A DNA stretch of 64,000 nucleotides from contig NZ_JACZZA010000001.1 of the NCBI RefSeq assembly GCF_014863405.1, positions 372,001 to 436,000 of the forward strand, read 5' to 3'. Each line of letters opens with the position of its first letter. Position 1 is the stretch's first letter. Positions 51,591 to 60,937 of the stretch are shown here, piece by piece. Origin of the DNA: Dyella acidiphila (GTDB lineage Bacteria; Pseudomonadota; Gammaproteobacteria; Xanthomonadales; Rhodanobacteraceae). The translations under genes and the position numbers were made by a program. The notes beneath the pieces are model-generated. The model was not told the DNA's origin. It made no database searches and saw nothing but the letters and a program-made list of their open reading frames with translations.

Positions 51591-54479
51591 ATGAGTTCAG
51601 TGCCTGACAGCCCCAATTTCACGTCCACTTCACCCGGAGCCATCCCGGCGGGGTTGCGTGACACCATGGAGCGGCTGTTCCGGGCGGTGGACCCCGGGAG
51701 CGTGCTGGAGACCTGCCAGTTGGCCCTGGACCACCTGGGTATCCGCGGCGAGCTGCGCTGGGTGCCGGCAGAGGCGGCCGACCAGCCCCTGCCCGGCCGC
51801 CTGAACCTGGCCAAGGATCCGCAGAGCCAGCAGACCCTGACCTTCCTCGGCGACCCGACCGGCATCAACGAGGCGGTCGGCGCGGAACTGAGCTGGCTGG
51901 GCCGGCTGGCCGGCACCCGCCTGCGCCAGCTGAGCGAGACCGGGCGCCTGTACGAGGCCATCTCTCGCCTGGCCATGGCCGAGCGGCTGCAGCGCGCCCT
52001 GTATGCCATCGCGGAGCTGGCTGGCACCGCGCACAACATGACCGAGATGATGCAGTCCCTGCACGCCATCGTCGGCATGCTGATGTATGCGGAAAATTTC
52101 TACATTTTTCTCTACGACGCGGCCACGGACAGCGTGCGCTTCCCGTACTACGTGGACACCGTCGACCAGAAGCCGCCCGCGCCGGAGGAAAATTATCCGC
52201 TGCAGGACATGCGCCACAGCCTGACCTGGAATCTGCTGCAGACCGGGCAGCCCATCATGGGTTCGGTGGAAGAACTGGCGCGACAGCTGGAAGGACGCTT
52301 CACCCTGGTCGGGCCGGCCTGCGAACACTGGCTGGGCGTGCCGCTCATGCGCGGCAATCAGGTCGTCGGCGGCATTGCAGTGCAGACCTATCGCACCGAC
52401 ACCCGCTACACCCGACACGATCGCGACCTGTTGAGCTATGTCGCCCAGCATATGCAGACCGCCCTGGAACGCCGCGAAGCGCATGCGGAGCTGGAGCGTC
52501 GCGTGGCCGATCGCACGGCTGCCCTGCGCGCCACCAATCGCGTGCTGCGCCAGCAAGTGCTGCAGCGGCAACGCGGCGAGCGCCTGCAATCGGCGTTGTT
52601 CCGCATCGCCGAACTGGCCAGCGCGCCGGAAAGCCAGCAGAACTTCTACGCTGCTGTACACCGCGTAGTGGGCGGACTGCTGTATGCGCGTAATTTCTAT
52701 ATCGCGCTGCTGGATGAAAGCGCCGAGAACATTACTTTTCCCTACTCGATCGACGAGATCGAACCCCCACGGGTAACCCGCCAGATCCGCAACGGCGCCA
52801 CCGAGTACGTGCTCAAGCACGGCAAGCCGCTGCTGGCCGACCGCCAGACTTTCGAGCGCCTGGCCGCCAGCGGCGAATGCGCGCAGCTCGGCGCCAAGTC
52901 GGTGTGCTGGCTTGGCGTGCCGCTGGTATGGGATGACAAGGTGATGGGCGTGCTGGCGGTGCAGAGCTATTCGCCCAAGCATGTCTATGATACGCGCGAC
53001 CAGGAATTGCTCACTTTCGTGAGCTATCACATCGCCAATGCGCTGCAGCGCAAGCAGACCAGCGAATCCTTGAAGCAGGCCTATGTGAATCTGGAGCGGC
53101 GCGTCACCGAGCGCACGCGTGCGCTGGCGCTGGCCAACCGCGATCTGCGCGAACAGATTGCCGAGCGTGAACGCGTGGAACGCCGGCTGATGTACGAAAC
53201 CCTGCACGATTCCCTGACCGGACTGCCTAACCGCACACTGCTGCTGCAGCGGCTCGGCCAGGCGCTGCAGGCCTATCACGCCGATCCGCACCGCTTGTTC
53301 GCGGTGTTGTTCATCGATCTGGATCGCTTCAAGGTGATCAACGATTCGGTCGGCCATCTGATCGGCGACGATCTGCTGTTCCAGGCCGGCAGCCGCATCC
53401 GCGCCTGCCTGAAAACACGTGATCTGGTCGCGCGCCTGGGCGGTGACGAATTCGCAGTGCTGCTGGAAGGCATCAGCGAGCCAAGCAAGGCCAGCGTGGT
53501 CGCCGAACGCATCATTGCCGAACTGCACGTGCCGTTCCGGCTTGGCATCAAGGAAATCTTCACCTCGGCCTCGATCGGCATCGCCCTGCCCGGCCCGCAT
53601 TACCAGCAGCCGGAAGAATTGCTGCGCGACGCTGACGCCGCCATGTACCGGGCCAAGGACGAGGGCCGGCATCGCGCCGCCGTATTCGATGACCGCCTGC
53701 GCCGCGAAGTGCTGTCGCTGCTGGAAATGGAAGGCGATCTGCGCCGTGCGCTCAGCCGCAACGAATTCGTGCCGTTCTACCAGCCGATCGTATGCCTCGA
53801 CGATGGCCGCACCGTGGGCTACGAAGCCTTGCTGCGCTGGCGCCATCCCGATCGCGGCCTGCTATGCCCCGGCGATTTTCTGGCCGTGGCCGAAGAAAAC
53901 GGCAGCGCGGAAAACATCGACTGGCAGATTTTCGAACAGGTGGCGTCGCAGGCCGGCGCACTCGCCGGCCCGGACGGTTTTGTCAGCCTGAACGTATCGG
54001 GCCGCCACTTCCGCCAGCCCGACCTGGACGATCGCCTGCTCGGCCTGCTGCGTGCGCATCGTGTCAATCCGCATTCGCTGCGTATCGAAGTGACCGAGCG
54101 CACGCTGCTGGAAAATCCGGCCCAGGTGAAGCGCATTCTCGACAACCTGCGCCAGCACGGCGTAGGCATCGCGCTGGACGACTTCGGCACCGGCTATTCC
54201 TCACTCAGCTATCTGCACCAGTATCCGATCGAAACGCTGAAGATCGACCGCAGCTTCATCACCGAGCTCGCCAATCCGGGCAGCCACAGCCAGCCGGTGG
54301 TTCGCGCCATCCAGGTGCTGGCCGATTCGCTGCAGATGCAGGTGATCGCCGAAGGCATCGAAGAAGAAGCCCAGCGCAAGACCTTGAGCAACATCGGCTG
54401 CCGCTTCGGCCAAGGCTTTTTGTTTGCCCGGGCGCAGGCCGCGGAAGTGTGGCTGGGCCGGGTAAGCGCGGTGAACTGA
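51591..54479 (+). CDS. GAF-GAF-GGDEF-EAL cyclic-di-GMP signalling protein
   Basis: A 962-residue cytoplasmic protein. Two GAF-like sensor domains (about 140-300 and 325-490), each followed by a coiled coil with an ERR-V-RT phrase, precede a diguanylate cyclase domain and a phosphodiesterase domain. LGGDEF is intact (GGDEF at 617-621). The product-inhibition I-site RxxD is KTRD here, so feedback may be lost. The EAL domain keeps YEALLRW (EAL at 745-747), NVSGRHF, EVTERTLL and DDFGTGYSSLSYL (from about 863). Both activities are possible. There is no membrane segment. A near-consensus sigma-54 promoter lies upstream; a hairpin at 54493-54513 ends it. Confidence 0.95.
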   Translation: MSSVPDSPNFTSTSPGAIPAGLRDTMERLFRAVDPGSVLETCQLALDHLGIRGELRWVPAEAADQPLPGRLNLAKDPQSQQTLTFLGDPTGINEAVGAELSWLGRLAGTRLRQLSETGRLYEAISRLAMAERLQRALYAIAELAGTAHNMTEMMQSLHAIVGMLMYAENFYIFLYDAATDSVRFPYYVDTVDQKPPAPEENYPLQDMRHSLTWNLLQTGQPIMGSVEELARQLEGRFTLVGPACEHWLGVPLMRGNQVVGGIAVQTYRTDTRYTRHDRDLLSYVAQHMQTALERREAHAELERRVADRTAALRATNRVLRQQVLQRQRGERLQSALFRIAELASAPESQQNFYAAVHRVVGGLLYARNFYIALLDESAENITFPYSIDEIEPPRVTRQIRNGATEYVLKHGKPLLADRQTFERLAASGECAQLGAKSVCWLGVPLVWDDKVMGVLAVQSYSPKHVYDTRDQELLTFVSYHIANALQRKQTSESLKQAYVNLERRVTERTRALALANRDLREQIAERERVERRLMYETLHDSLTGLPNRTLLLQRLGQALQAYHADPHRLFAVLFIDLDRFKVINDSVGHLIGDDLLFQAGSRIRACLKTRDLVARLGGDEFAVLLEGISEPSKASVVAERIIAELHVPFRLGIKEIFTSASIGIALPGPHYQQPEELLRDADAAMYRAKDEGRHRAAVFDDRLRREVLSLLEMEGDLRRALSRNEFVPFYQPIVCLDDGRTVGYEALLRWRHPDRGLLCPGDFLAVAEENGSAENIDWQIFEQVASQAGALAGPDGFVSLNVSGRHFRQPDLDDRLLGLLRAHRVNPHSLRIEVTERTLLENPAQVKRILDNLRQHGVGIALDDFGTGYSSLSYLHQYPIETLKIDRSFITELANPGSHSQPVVRAIQVLADSLQMQVIAEGIEEEAQRKTLSNIGCRFGQGFLFARAQAAEVWLGRVSAVN

Positions 54480-54492
54480 TCGCCGCGCGGGG

Positions 54493-54513
54493 CGCCTGGG
54501 CCGAACCCAGGCG
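54493..54513. terminator. hairpin between convergent GGDEF-EAL and hslO genes
   Basis: CGCCTGGG / CCCAGGCG, an 8-bp stem with a 5-base loop in the 40-base convergent gap. It can serve both directions; no strong T-tract. Confidence 0.6.
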
Positions 54514-54519
54514 GCGCGT

Positions 54520-55413
54520 TTACTGCACGGTAGAGCTGCTGGTGGTGCCGCCGCTGAGCAGATGCTCGGCATCGACGCGGTCGAAGGTGTAGGTGCGCGC
54601 GCAAAATTCGCAGGTCACTTCGATGGTGCCATGCTGCGATTCCAGCGTCGCCTCGATTTCCTCGCGCCCCAGCGAGCGCAGCATGGCCTCCACGCGCTCA
54701 CGCGAGCAGCTGCAGCCGAAGGCCAGCGGCCGGGGCTGGAACAGCCGTACGGTTTCTTCGTGGTAGAGGCGATACAGCAGTTGTTCGGGCGGCGTGGCCA
54801 GCAGCTCCTCGCTGCCCAGGGTCGCGGTGAGAAGCTCGATGCGCGGCCAGGCGTCGTCGTCCCGTACCGCATCGCGGCCGCCTTCGCCTGGCAGTTTCTG
54901 CAGCATCAGACCGACGGCGTGCTGATCGTTGGCCGCCAGCACGATGCGCGCCGGCAACTGTTCGGATTGCCGGAAGTAGTTCTCCAGCGAGCCAGCCAGT
55001 TCGGCATGGCCCAGGTCGACCAGGCCCTGATAGCGCTGACCGCGTTCGGCATGACCAATGGTGATGGCCATCACCGCGCTGGGCAGGTCCTTCAACGACA
55101 GCTGTTCGGGCAGCTCGCCGTTCCAGCGCGCAAGGCCGCGCAGGCGTCCGGTATCGGAGCATTCCGTGAACAGCAGGCGCAGCGCGCCCGCGCTCTTCAA
55201 TTCGACCGACAGCGCCCCGTCCAGCTTGATGTTGCCGGTCAGCAGTGCACTGGCCGCCAACGACTGGCCCAGCAGCTCCTGCAGCGGCGCCGGGTATTCC
55301 GCCCGCCCGGCCACTTCGCGCCAGGCCGGCCCCAGCCGCACGATAACGCCCCGAACGCCGGCGCGCTCAAGCAAAAAGCGGTGCAACACATCTTCGACAA
55401 GCACGGTTTCCAC
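54520..55413 (-). CDS. hslO: redox-regulated chaperone Hsp33
   Basis: 297 residues from a GTG at 55413, chosen because GAGGTG lies exactly 6 bases upstream; a TTG at 55437 is the longest alternative. Hsp33 is activated by oxidation and holds unfolding proteins. The zinc/redox cysteines are complete in the C-terminal domain: CSC (Cys234, Cys236) and CEFC (Cys268, Cys271). The N-terminal VLVEDVLHRFLLERAGVRGVIVRLG start and LLTGNIKLDGALSVEL match the family. Confidence 0.94.
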   Translation of the reverse strand: METVLVEDVLHRFLLERAGVRGVIVRLGPAWREVAGRAEYPAPLQELLGQSLAASALLTGNIKLDGALSVELKSAGALRLLFTECSDTGRLRGLARWNGELPEQLSLKDLPSAVMAITIGHAERGQRYQGLVDLGHAELAGSLENYFRQSEQLPARIVLAANDQHAVGLMLQKLPGEGGRDAVRDDDAWPRIELLTATLGSEELLATPPEQLLYRLYHEETVRLFQPRPLAFGCSCSRERVEAMLRSLGREEIEATLESQHGTIEVTCEFCARTYTFDRVDAEHLLSGGTTSSSTVQ

Positions 55414-55528
55414 GTGGATCACCTCGCAAAAGCTCAAGCGTGGGGAAATGGGGGCTCACCAGGGATCGGACAATGGTCGACAAGGGGCCAGCGCCTATAA
55501 TCCGGCGGGCTTTTGCATACGGTGGGCC

Positions 55529-56275
55529 ATGTCGCATCTTCCTCCATTCCGCCGCCTGCTGCGTTACGCCGGCATCGTGGTCCTGTCATGGATCGCCCTG
55601 AGCTGGTTCGTGGTGCTGGTGCTGCGCTTCGTGCCGCCCTGGACCTCGGCAGTGATGATGGAGCGCCAGCTCGCTGCGCTGCTCCACGGCGAAAAGGATT
55701 TTCACCTGCAGCATCGCTGGGTGCCGTGGTCGCGCATGTCGCCCTGGGTACCGCTGGCGATGGTGGCCGGGGAAGACCAGAAATTCCCGTTCCACCACGG
55801 CTTCGATTTTGATTCGATCCAGAACGCCATCGATGCCGCCGACGATGGCCGGCGCCTGCGCGGGGCCAGCACGATCAGCCAGCAGACGGCCAAGAACCTG
55901 TTCCTGTGGAACGGGCGCAGTTTCGTGCGCAAGGGGCTGGAGGCGTATTTCACGGTGCTGCTGGAAATCACCTGGCCGAAGCGCCGGATCCTGGAGGTAT
56001 ACGCCAACATCGCCCAGCTCGGTGACGGCATTTACGGGGTCGGCGCTGCCAGCGACGCGTTTTTCCGTCAGTCGCCGGCCCAGCTCGGACCGGCACAGGC
56101 CGCACGCCTGGCCGCGGTATTGCCCAGCCCGGATCGCTTCCATGTCGACCGCCCCAGCGCCTACGTCATGGAGCGCAGCCGCTGGATCGAGCAGCAGATG
56201 AGCCAGCTCGGCGGCCCGGCCTACCTGGACAGCACGCAAGCACCGCGCGATACCGCACGCGGACGCCGTCGCTGA
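55529..56275 (+). CDS. mtgA: monofunctional biosynthetic peptidoglycan transglycosylase
   Basis: A 248-residue GT51 glycosyltransferase polymerising lipid II without a transpeptidase domain. One N-terminal membrane helix (about 14-35). The catalytic Glu lies in VAGEDQKFPFHHGFD and the second motif is GASTISQQTAKNLFLW, followed by RKGLEAYFTVLLEITWPKRRILEVYANIAQLGDGIYGV. The ATG at 55529 matches the usual MtgA length. Confidence 0.94.
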   Translation: MSHLPPFRRLLRYAGIVVLSWIALSWFVVLVLRFVPPWTSAVMMERQLAALLHGEKDFHLQHRWVPWSRMSPWVPLAMVAGEDQKFPFHHGFDFDSIQNAIDAADDGRRLRGASTISQQTAKNLFLWNGRSFVRKGLEAYFTVLLEITWPKRRILEVYANIAQLGDGIYGVGAASDAFFRQSPAQLGPAQAARLAAVLPSPDRFHVDRPSAYVMERSRWIEQQMSQLGGPAYLDSTQAPRDTARGRRR

Positions 56276-56342
56276 AGCGCCGCATCTCGCCGCGGCCGCC
56301 GCACTTCGCTAGCATTCCGCGCACTCCTTTCGGATTCCTGGC

Positions 56343-57311
56343 ATGCCGCGACTTACGGTAGTTGTTCCCGCCTACAACGAATCAGCCGTGCTGACGGCAT
56401 TTCACGCGCGCCTGTCCAAGGTGCTCGATCAGCTGCCGCTGGCCTGCGACGTGATGTATGTGGACGACGGCAGCCGCGACGACACCTGGTCGATCATGCA
56501 GTCGCTGGCGGCGTCGGATCCGCGTGTCGGCACGCTGAAACTTTCGCGCAATTTCGGCAAGGAAGTGGCGCTCACGGCGGGGCTCGACCATGTGGATGCC
56601 GATGCCGCGGTGGTGATCGATGCCGACCTGCAGGATCCGCCCGAGCTGATTCCGCAACTGGTCGAGCAATGGCAGGCCGGCTACGACGTGGTATACGCCA
56701 CGCGCAGCGCACGGGCCGGCGAAACCGGTCTCAAGCGTTTCACCGCCGCCGCGTTCTACCGCACCATGGAAATGATGTCGGACGTGGCGGTGCCGCGCGA
56801 TACCGGTGACTTCCGGCTGCTTTCGCGCCGCGCGCTGGCCGCGCTCGGCCAGTTACGCGAGCGGCAGCGCTTTATGAAAGGCTTGTTCGCCTGGATCGGT
56901 TACCGCCAGACCTCGATCAAGTACATGCGCGATCCGCGCCTGGCCGGCGCCACCAAGTGGAATTACTGGCGCCTGACCCAGTTTGCGATCGAAGGCATCA
57001 CCTCGTTTTCCAGCGCACCGTTGAAGCTGGCCACCTGGACCGGCCTGGCCGCGGCGGTGCTGGCGTTCCTGCTCGCGGTGAAAGTGCTGGTGAAGGCGCT
57101 GCTGCACGGCGATCCGGTGCCGGGCTATCCGAGCCTGATGGTGGTGGTGCTGTTCCTGGGCGGCATTCAGCTGCTGGCGATCGGCGTGATCGGCGAATAC
57201 ATCGGCCGCAACTACAACGAGAGCAAGCAGCGGCCGCTTTATTTCATCGAGGAAGAACACCGGCCCGGCGCCCGCACGCCGCTTCACACCGAAGCAACGT
57301 TGCAGGACTAA
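56343..57311 (+). CDS. GtrB/DPM-like glycosyltransferase (GT2), second copy
   Basis: 322 residues. Canonical polyprenyl-phosphate glycosyltransferase: VVVPAYNESAVLTAFHARL, YVDDGSRDDTW, VIDADLQDPPELI, DTGDFRLLSRRAL and two C-terminal membrane helices ending IGVIGEYIGRNYNESKQRPLYFIEEE. It charges undecaprenyl phosphate, probably with glucose. Unlike the copy at 47324 it stands outside any sugar cluster, with no gtrA next to it. Its DDGS motif is standard. Confidence 0.9.
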   Translation: MPRLTVVVPAYNESAVLTAFHARLSKVLDQLPLACDVMYVDDGSRDDTWSIMQSLAASDPRVGTLKLSRNFGKEVALTAGLDHVDADAAVVIDADLQDPPELIPQLVEQWQAGYDVVYATRSARAGETGLKRFTAAAFYRTMEMMSDVAVPRDTGDFRLLSRRALAALGQLRERQRFMKGLFAWIGYRQTSIKYMRDPRLAGATKWNYWRLTQFAIEGITSFSSAPLKLATWTGLAAAVLAFLLAVKVLVKALLHGDPVPGYPSLMVVVLFLGGIQLLAIGVIGEYIGRNYNESKQRPLYFIEEEHRPGARTPLHTEATLQD

Positions 57312-57355
57312 ACTGTCCCCACGCGGCCATGCTGCGGCCGCTCGGGAGGTTTGGC

Positions 57356-57784
57356 ATGCGTCAGGTCAAGCACTTGCTGGCAATTAAAGGCACCGACATC
57401 TTCGCGGTCGCGCCGGAAGCACCTGTACTGGAAGCAATCAAGCACATGGCCGAGCGATGTGTCGGCGCCTTGCTGGTGATCCGCGGCGAGCAACTGGTGG
57501 GCATCGTTTCCGAACGCGATTACGCGCGCAAAGTCATCCTGCAGGGACGTTCCTCCGCGCAAACCGCTGTATCGGAAATCATGAGCAGTCCGGTGCTTAC
57601 GGTGGAGCCGGATACCGATGTATTCGACTGCATGCGCATGTGCACCGATAGCCGCGTGCGCCATCTGCCGGTGGTGCAGGACGGCCGCGTGCTCGGGGTC
57701 ATTTCGATCGGCGACCTGGTCAAGGAAGTGATCAACGCGCAGGCCGAGCAGATCGACCAGCTGCAACGCTACATCGCCAGCTGA
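57356..57784 (+). CDS. CBS-domain pair protein
   Basis: 142 residues made of two CBS modules (about 7-65 and 72-135), which bind adenine nucleotides. Hallmarks are APVLEAIKHMAERCVGALLVIRGEQLVGIVSERDYARKV and TDSRVRHLPVVQDGRVLGVISIGDLVKEVI. GGGAGG lies before the ATG. There is no catalytic domain, so it is a stand-alone energy-sensing regulator; partner unknown. Confidence 0.92.
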   Translation: MRQVKHLLAIKGTDIFAVAPEAPVLEAIKHMAERCVGALLVIRGEQLVGIVSERDYARKVILQGRSSAQTAVSEIMSSPVLTVEPDTDVFDCMRMCTDSRVRHLPVVQDGRVLGVISIGDLVKEVINAQAEQIDQLQRYIAS

Positions 57785-57803
57785 GCGAGCGCGGGACGGC
57801 GCC

Positions 57804-59108
57804 TCAGGCGAGGCTTGCGTTGCCGGTTCCCGCTTTCGGTCTGTCTTGCTCCGGCGCCAGGTCCGGCGCGCTGGCTGCCTGGCGTGCGATCCAGGCGGCG
57901 AGCGACGATGCCGCCACCCCGATCAAGGCAATGCTGCCCAGGCCGACACCCCATTTGCCCAGGCCGCTGACGCCGCTGGTGACTACCAGATCGCCGAAAC
58001 GCCATACCGCCGTTTCCACGAAATTCTTGCCCTTGTAGCGCGTCTCGCGCGGCACCCGGGTATACAGCGCATCGCTGGCCGGCTTGGTCATGCCGTACAT
58101 GAAACCGCGCGTGCCGATCATCATCAGCGCCAGTAGCGGCACGCTGTAGCCAAACAGCGATAGCTGCGCGTGGCCGCCGATCATCACCATTACCAGCAGG
58201 CCAAGATTCACCAGTTGCGGCAGCACCAGCGCCCAGCTCATGCCGCGACGTACCAGCAGCCAGCGCGACCAGGTCAGCTGCAACAGCGCGCCAAGCAGGT
58301 TCACGGCCAGATCGATGTGCGCGTAGAACGCGGTACGCACCGGCGCCGAAGTCAAATGGACCTTGGCGTAGTCGGCGACCAGCGCATAGGCCAGCGTGCC
58401 CACACCGTCGCCCAGCAGCATCAGGATCGCCATGTAGCGCAGGAACGGCCGCGACCATAGTTCCCTGATGCCGGCCCACAGCGAGCCGCCCACCGGCTGC
58501 TCCGCCGCACTGCCTTGCGCATGACTGGCCGACATCTGCAGCAGGAGCAGCAGCGCGATGCCGAGCATGACCGCCGAGACCAGCAGCAAGGGCGCCACGC
58601 CGATCAGCGCCACCAGCGAGCTGGTCAAAGCCGGGCCGAAGATCGCACCGGCCATGCCGCCGAGTGCAATCAGCGGAAATACCTCGCGCGCCCGGTGGCT
58701 GTCAAATACGTCCGCCATGAAGCTCCAGAACAGCGACACCACGAACAGGTTGAACACGCTGACCCAGATAAAGAACACCACGCCGAGTGCGCGCGCGCCG
58801 ATGCGATCCTGCGCCAGGAACGCCGGTATGAAGGCGATCAGGCAGAGCATGAAGAAGCTGTAGCTCCAGCCCAGCAGGCGCCGGCGCCGGAACCGCGCCA
58901 CCAGCGCGCCGAAAATCGGCGTCAGCACCAGCATGGCCAGGAAAGTCGCGGCATAGAACAGCGGCAGCTGGGCGGAACCCACCGCGCCGCCCAACTGGTC
59001 GCGTACGGGACGTACGATGTAATACGCCGTCAGCACGAAGAAAAACGCCAGCGCAGCCACCATGGGGGTGCTGTCTTTGCGTGCAGCGTCGGGGATTGGC
59101 AAGCTCAC
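57804..59108 (-). CDS. MFS transporter, NTP/NDP-exchanger-like
   Basis: 434 residues with about twelve membrane helices. The start MVAALAFFFVLTAYYIVRPVRDQLGG and the mid-protein SLFWSFMADVFDSHRAREVFPLIALGGMAGAIFGP are features I associate with the MFS branch annotated as NTP/NDP exchange or AmpG-like transporters in free-living proteobacteria. The later RGFMYGMTKPASDALYTRVPRETRYKGKNFVETAVWRFGD is also conserved in that branch. The substrate is unlikely to be ATP in a free-living cell and is unknown. Confidence 0.82.
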   Translation of the reverse strand: MSLPIPDAARKDSTPMVAALAFFFVLTAYYIVRPVRDQLGGAVGSAQLPLFYAATFLAMLVLTPIFGALVARFRRRRLLGWSYSFFMLCLIAFIPAFLAQDRIGARALGVVFFIWVSVFNLFVVSLFWSFMADVFDSHRAREVFPLIALGGMAGAIFGPALTSSLVALIGVAPLLLVSAVMLGIALLLLLQMSASHAQGSAAEQPVGGSLWAGIRELWSRPFLRYMAILMLLGDGVGTLAYALVADYAKVHLTSAPVRTAFYAHIDLAVNLLGALLQLTWSRWLLVRRGMSWALVLPQLVNLGLLVMVMIGGHAQLSLFGYSVPLLALMMIGTRGFMYGMTKPASDALYTRVPRETRYKGKNFVETAVWRFGDLVVTSGVSGLGKWGVGLGSIALIGVAASSLAAWIARQAASAPDLAPEQDRPKAGTGNASLA

Positions 59109-59183
59109 TGGCAGCTTCCAGCGTGGGGCGCGGCAAGACTAGCACGCGCCAGTTGCAGCGCAGCACAAAAACTCGGGGGTGAC

Positions 59184-60806
59184 ATGGAGTACGACTATGT
59201 GATCGTCGGCGCCGGCTCGGCCGGATGCGTACTGGCCCATCGCCTCAGCGCCGACCCCACCACACGCGTGCTGCTGCTCGAAGCCGGCGGCGCCGATTGG
59301 CATCCCCTGATCCATATGCCGGCCGGCATTGCGCGGCTGGCCAACAACCGCCAGTTGAATTGGAACTATCACACCGAACCGGAGGCAGCGCTGCAGGGAC
59401 GCCGGCTGTGGTGGCCGCGTGGCAAGACCCTGGGCGGTTCCAGCTCGATCAATGCGATGTGCTACGTGCGCGGCGTGCCGGCGGACTACGACAGCTGGGC
59501 GGCCGCCACCGACGACGCGCGCTGGTCGTGGCCGCAGGTGCTGCCGTGGTTTCTGCACAGCGAAGACAATACGCGTGGCGCCAGCGCCTGGCATGCCAAT
59601 GGCGGCCTGCTTGGTGTCGCCGACCTGCGTTATCACAATCCGCTTTCCGCGATGCTGATCGACGCCGGCGCCAGCGCAGGCTTCGGCCGCAACGCGGACT
59701 TCAACGGCCCAGACCAGGCCGGCTTCGGCTTTTATCAGGTCACCCAGCGCGACGGCGCCCGCTGCTCGACGGCGACTGCGTTCCTGCGTTGCGCACGCAA
59801 GCGCGCCAACCTGGAGGTACGCACGCACGCGCCGGTCGCGCGGATACGGATCGAGCGAGGACGCGCCACCGCGGTGGAGCTGCAGCACGCGCGCGGGCGC
59901 GAAATCATTCACGCCGGCGAGATCGTGCTTGCCGCCGGTGCGATCAACTCGCCGCAATTGCTGATGCTGTCCGGGATCGGGCCAGCCGATCATTTGCGCG
60001 AATCCGGCATTGCGCCACTGCTCGACCTGCCCGGCGTGGGCGAGAACCTGCACGATCATCTGGACATCTGCAGCCTGGTGAGCTGCACGCAGGACATCAC
60101 CTACGACCACCTCAACGAACTGGCCGCGGGCTGGCGCTATCTGCGCCATCGCGACGGCCCGGGCACTTCCAACGTGGCCGAATCCGGCGGCTTCGTGCGC
60201 AGCCGGCTGGCCGAGAACGCGCGCTGCGACATCCAGTTCCACTTCGTACCGGCGCTGCTCGACGATCACGGCCGCCATCGCCTGCCGGGCATCGGCTACA
60301 CCTTGCATGCCTGCTATCTGCATCCGCATAGCCGCGGCCGGCTGCGTTTGCGTACGGCCGATCCGATGGCGCCGATCGCCATCCATGCCCATTACCTCAG
60401 CGATCCGGCCGGCCATGATCTGGCGCGAATGATCGAAGCGGCAAAGCTCTCGCGCGAGATTCTCGCGCAGCCTGCCTTCGATCCGTATCGCGGCCGCCCG
60501 GTCTATCCGGAAACCGAGCCGCGCACGGATGGCGAGTGGGAGCAATTCATCCGGCGCAAGGCCGAGACCATTTATCACCCGGCCGGCACCTGCCGCATGG
60601 GCCGCGACGAGCGCGCCGTGGTGGATAGCGAGCTGCGCGTGCACGGCGTCGACGGCCTGCGGGTGGTGGACGCCTCGGTGATGCCCACGCTGCCCAGCGG
60701 CAATACCAATGCGCCCACCATCATGATCGCTGAACGGGCCGCGGCGCTGCTGCTGGCGCAGCACCAGCCTCCGGTCGGAACATTGGCCTCCACGGAAGGT
60801 CCATAG
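59184..60806 (+). CDS. GMC-family FAD oxidoreductase (choline/alcohol dehydrogenase-like)
   Basis: 540 residues from the ATG at 59184. The FAD-binding start EYDYVIVGAGSAGCVLAHRLSAD, GMC signature 1 (PRGKTLGGSSSINAMCYVRG), signature 2 (GAINSPQLLMLSGIGP) and the C-terminal active-site His in YHPAGTCRMG are intact, with ASVMPTLPSGNTNAPTIMIAERAA closing the protein. It probably oxidises an alcohol, passing electrons to quinone as AlkJ or BetA do. There is no betaine aldehyde dehydrogenase beside it, so choline is not favoured. Divergent from the transporter gene, 75 bases away. Confidence 0.93.
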   Translation: MEYDYVIVGAGSAGCVLAHRLSADPTTRVLLLEAGGADWHPLIHMPAGIARLANNRQLNWNYHTEPEAALQGRRLWWPRGKTLGGSSSINAMCYVRGVPADYDSWAAATDDARWSWPQVLPWFLHSEDNTRGASAWHANGGLLGVADLRYHNPLSAMLIDAGASAGFGRNADFNGPDQAGFGFYQVTQRDGARCSTATAFLRCARKRANLEVRTHAPVARIRIERGRATAVELQHARGREIIHAGEIVLAAGAINSPQLLMLSGIGPADHLRESGIAPLLDLPGVGENLHDHLDICSLVSCTQDITYDHLNELAAGWRYLRHRDGPGTSNVAESGGFVRSRLAENARCDIQFHFVPALLDDHGRHRLPGIGYTLHACYLHPHSRGRLRLRTADPMAPIAIHAHYLSDPAGHDLARMIEAAKLSREILAQPAFDPYRGRPVYPETEPRTDGEWEQFIRRKAETIYHPAGTCRMGRDERAVVDSELRVHGVDGLRVVDASVMPTLPSGNTNAPTIMIAERAAALLLAQHQPPVGTLASTEGP

Positions 60807-60937
60807 CACCCTGTGCGGACAGCGTTGTGAGCGGCTCCGAAGTACAGGACAATCGACCGTTCACTCCCATGGACGGTCTCCTCCCGCCAGCCACGTGAAC
60901 CCGGGCAGGCCCCACGCCCCCAGTACCGCGGAGTCGC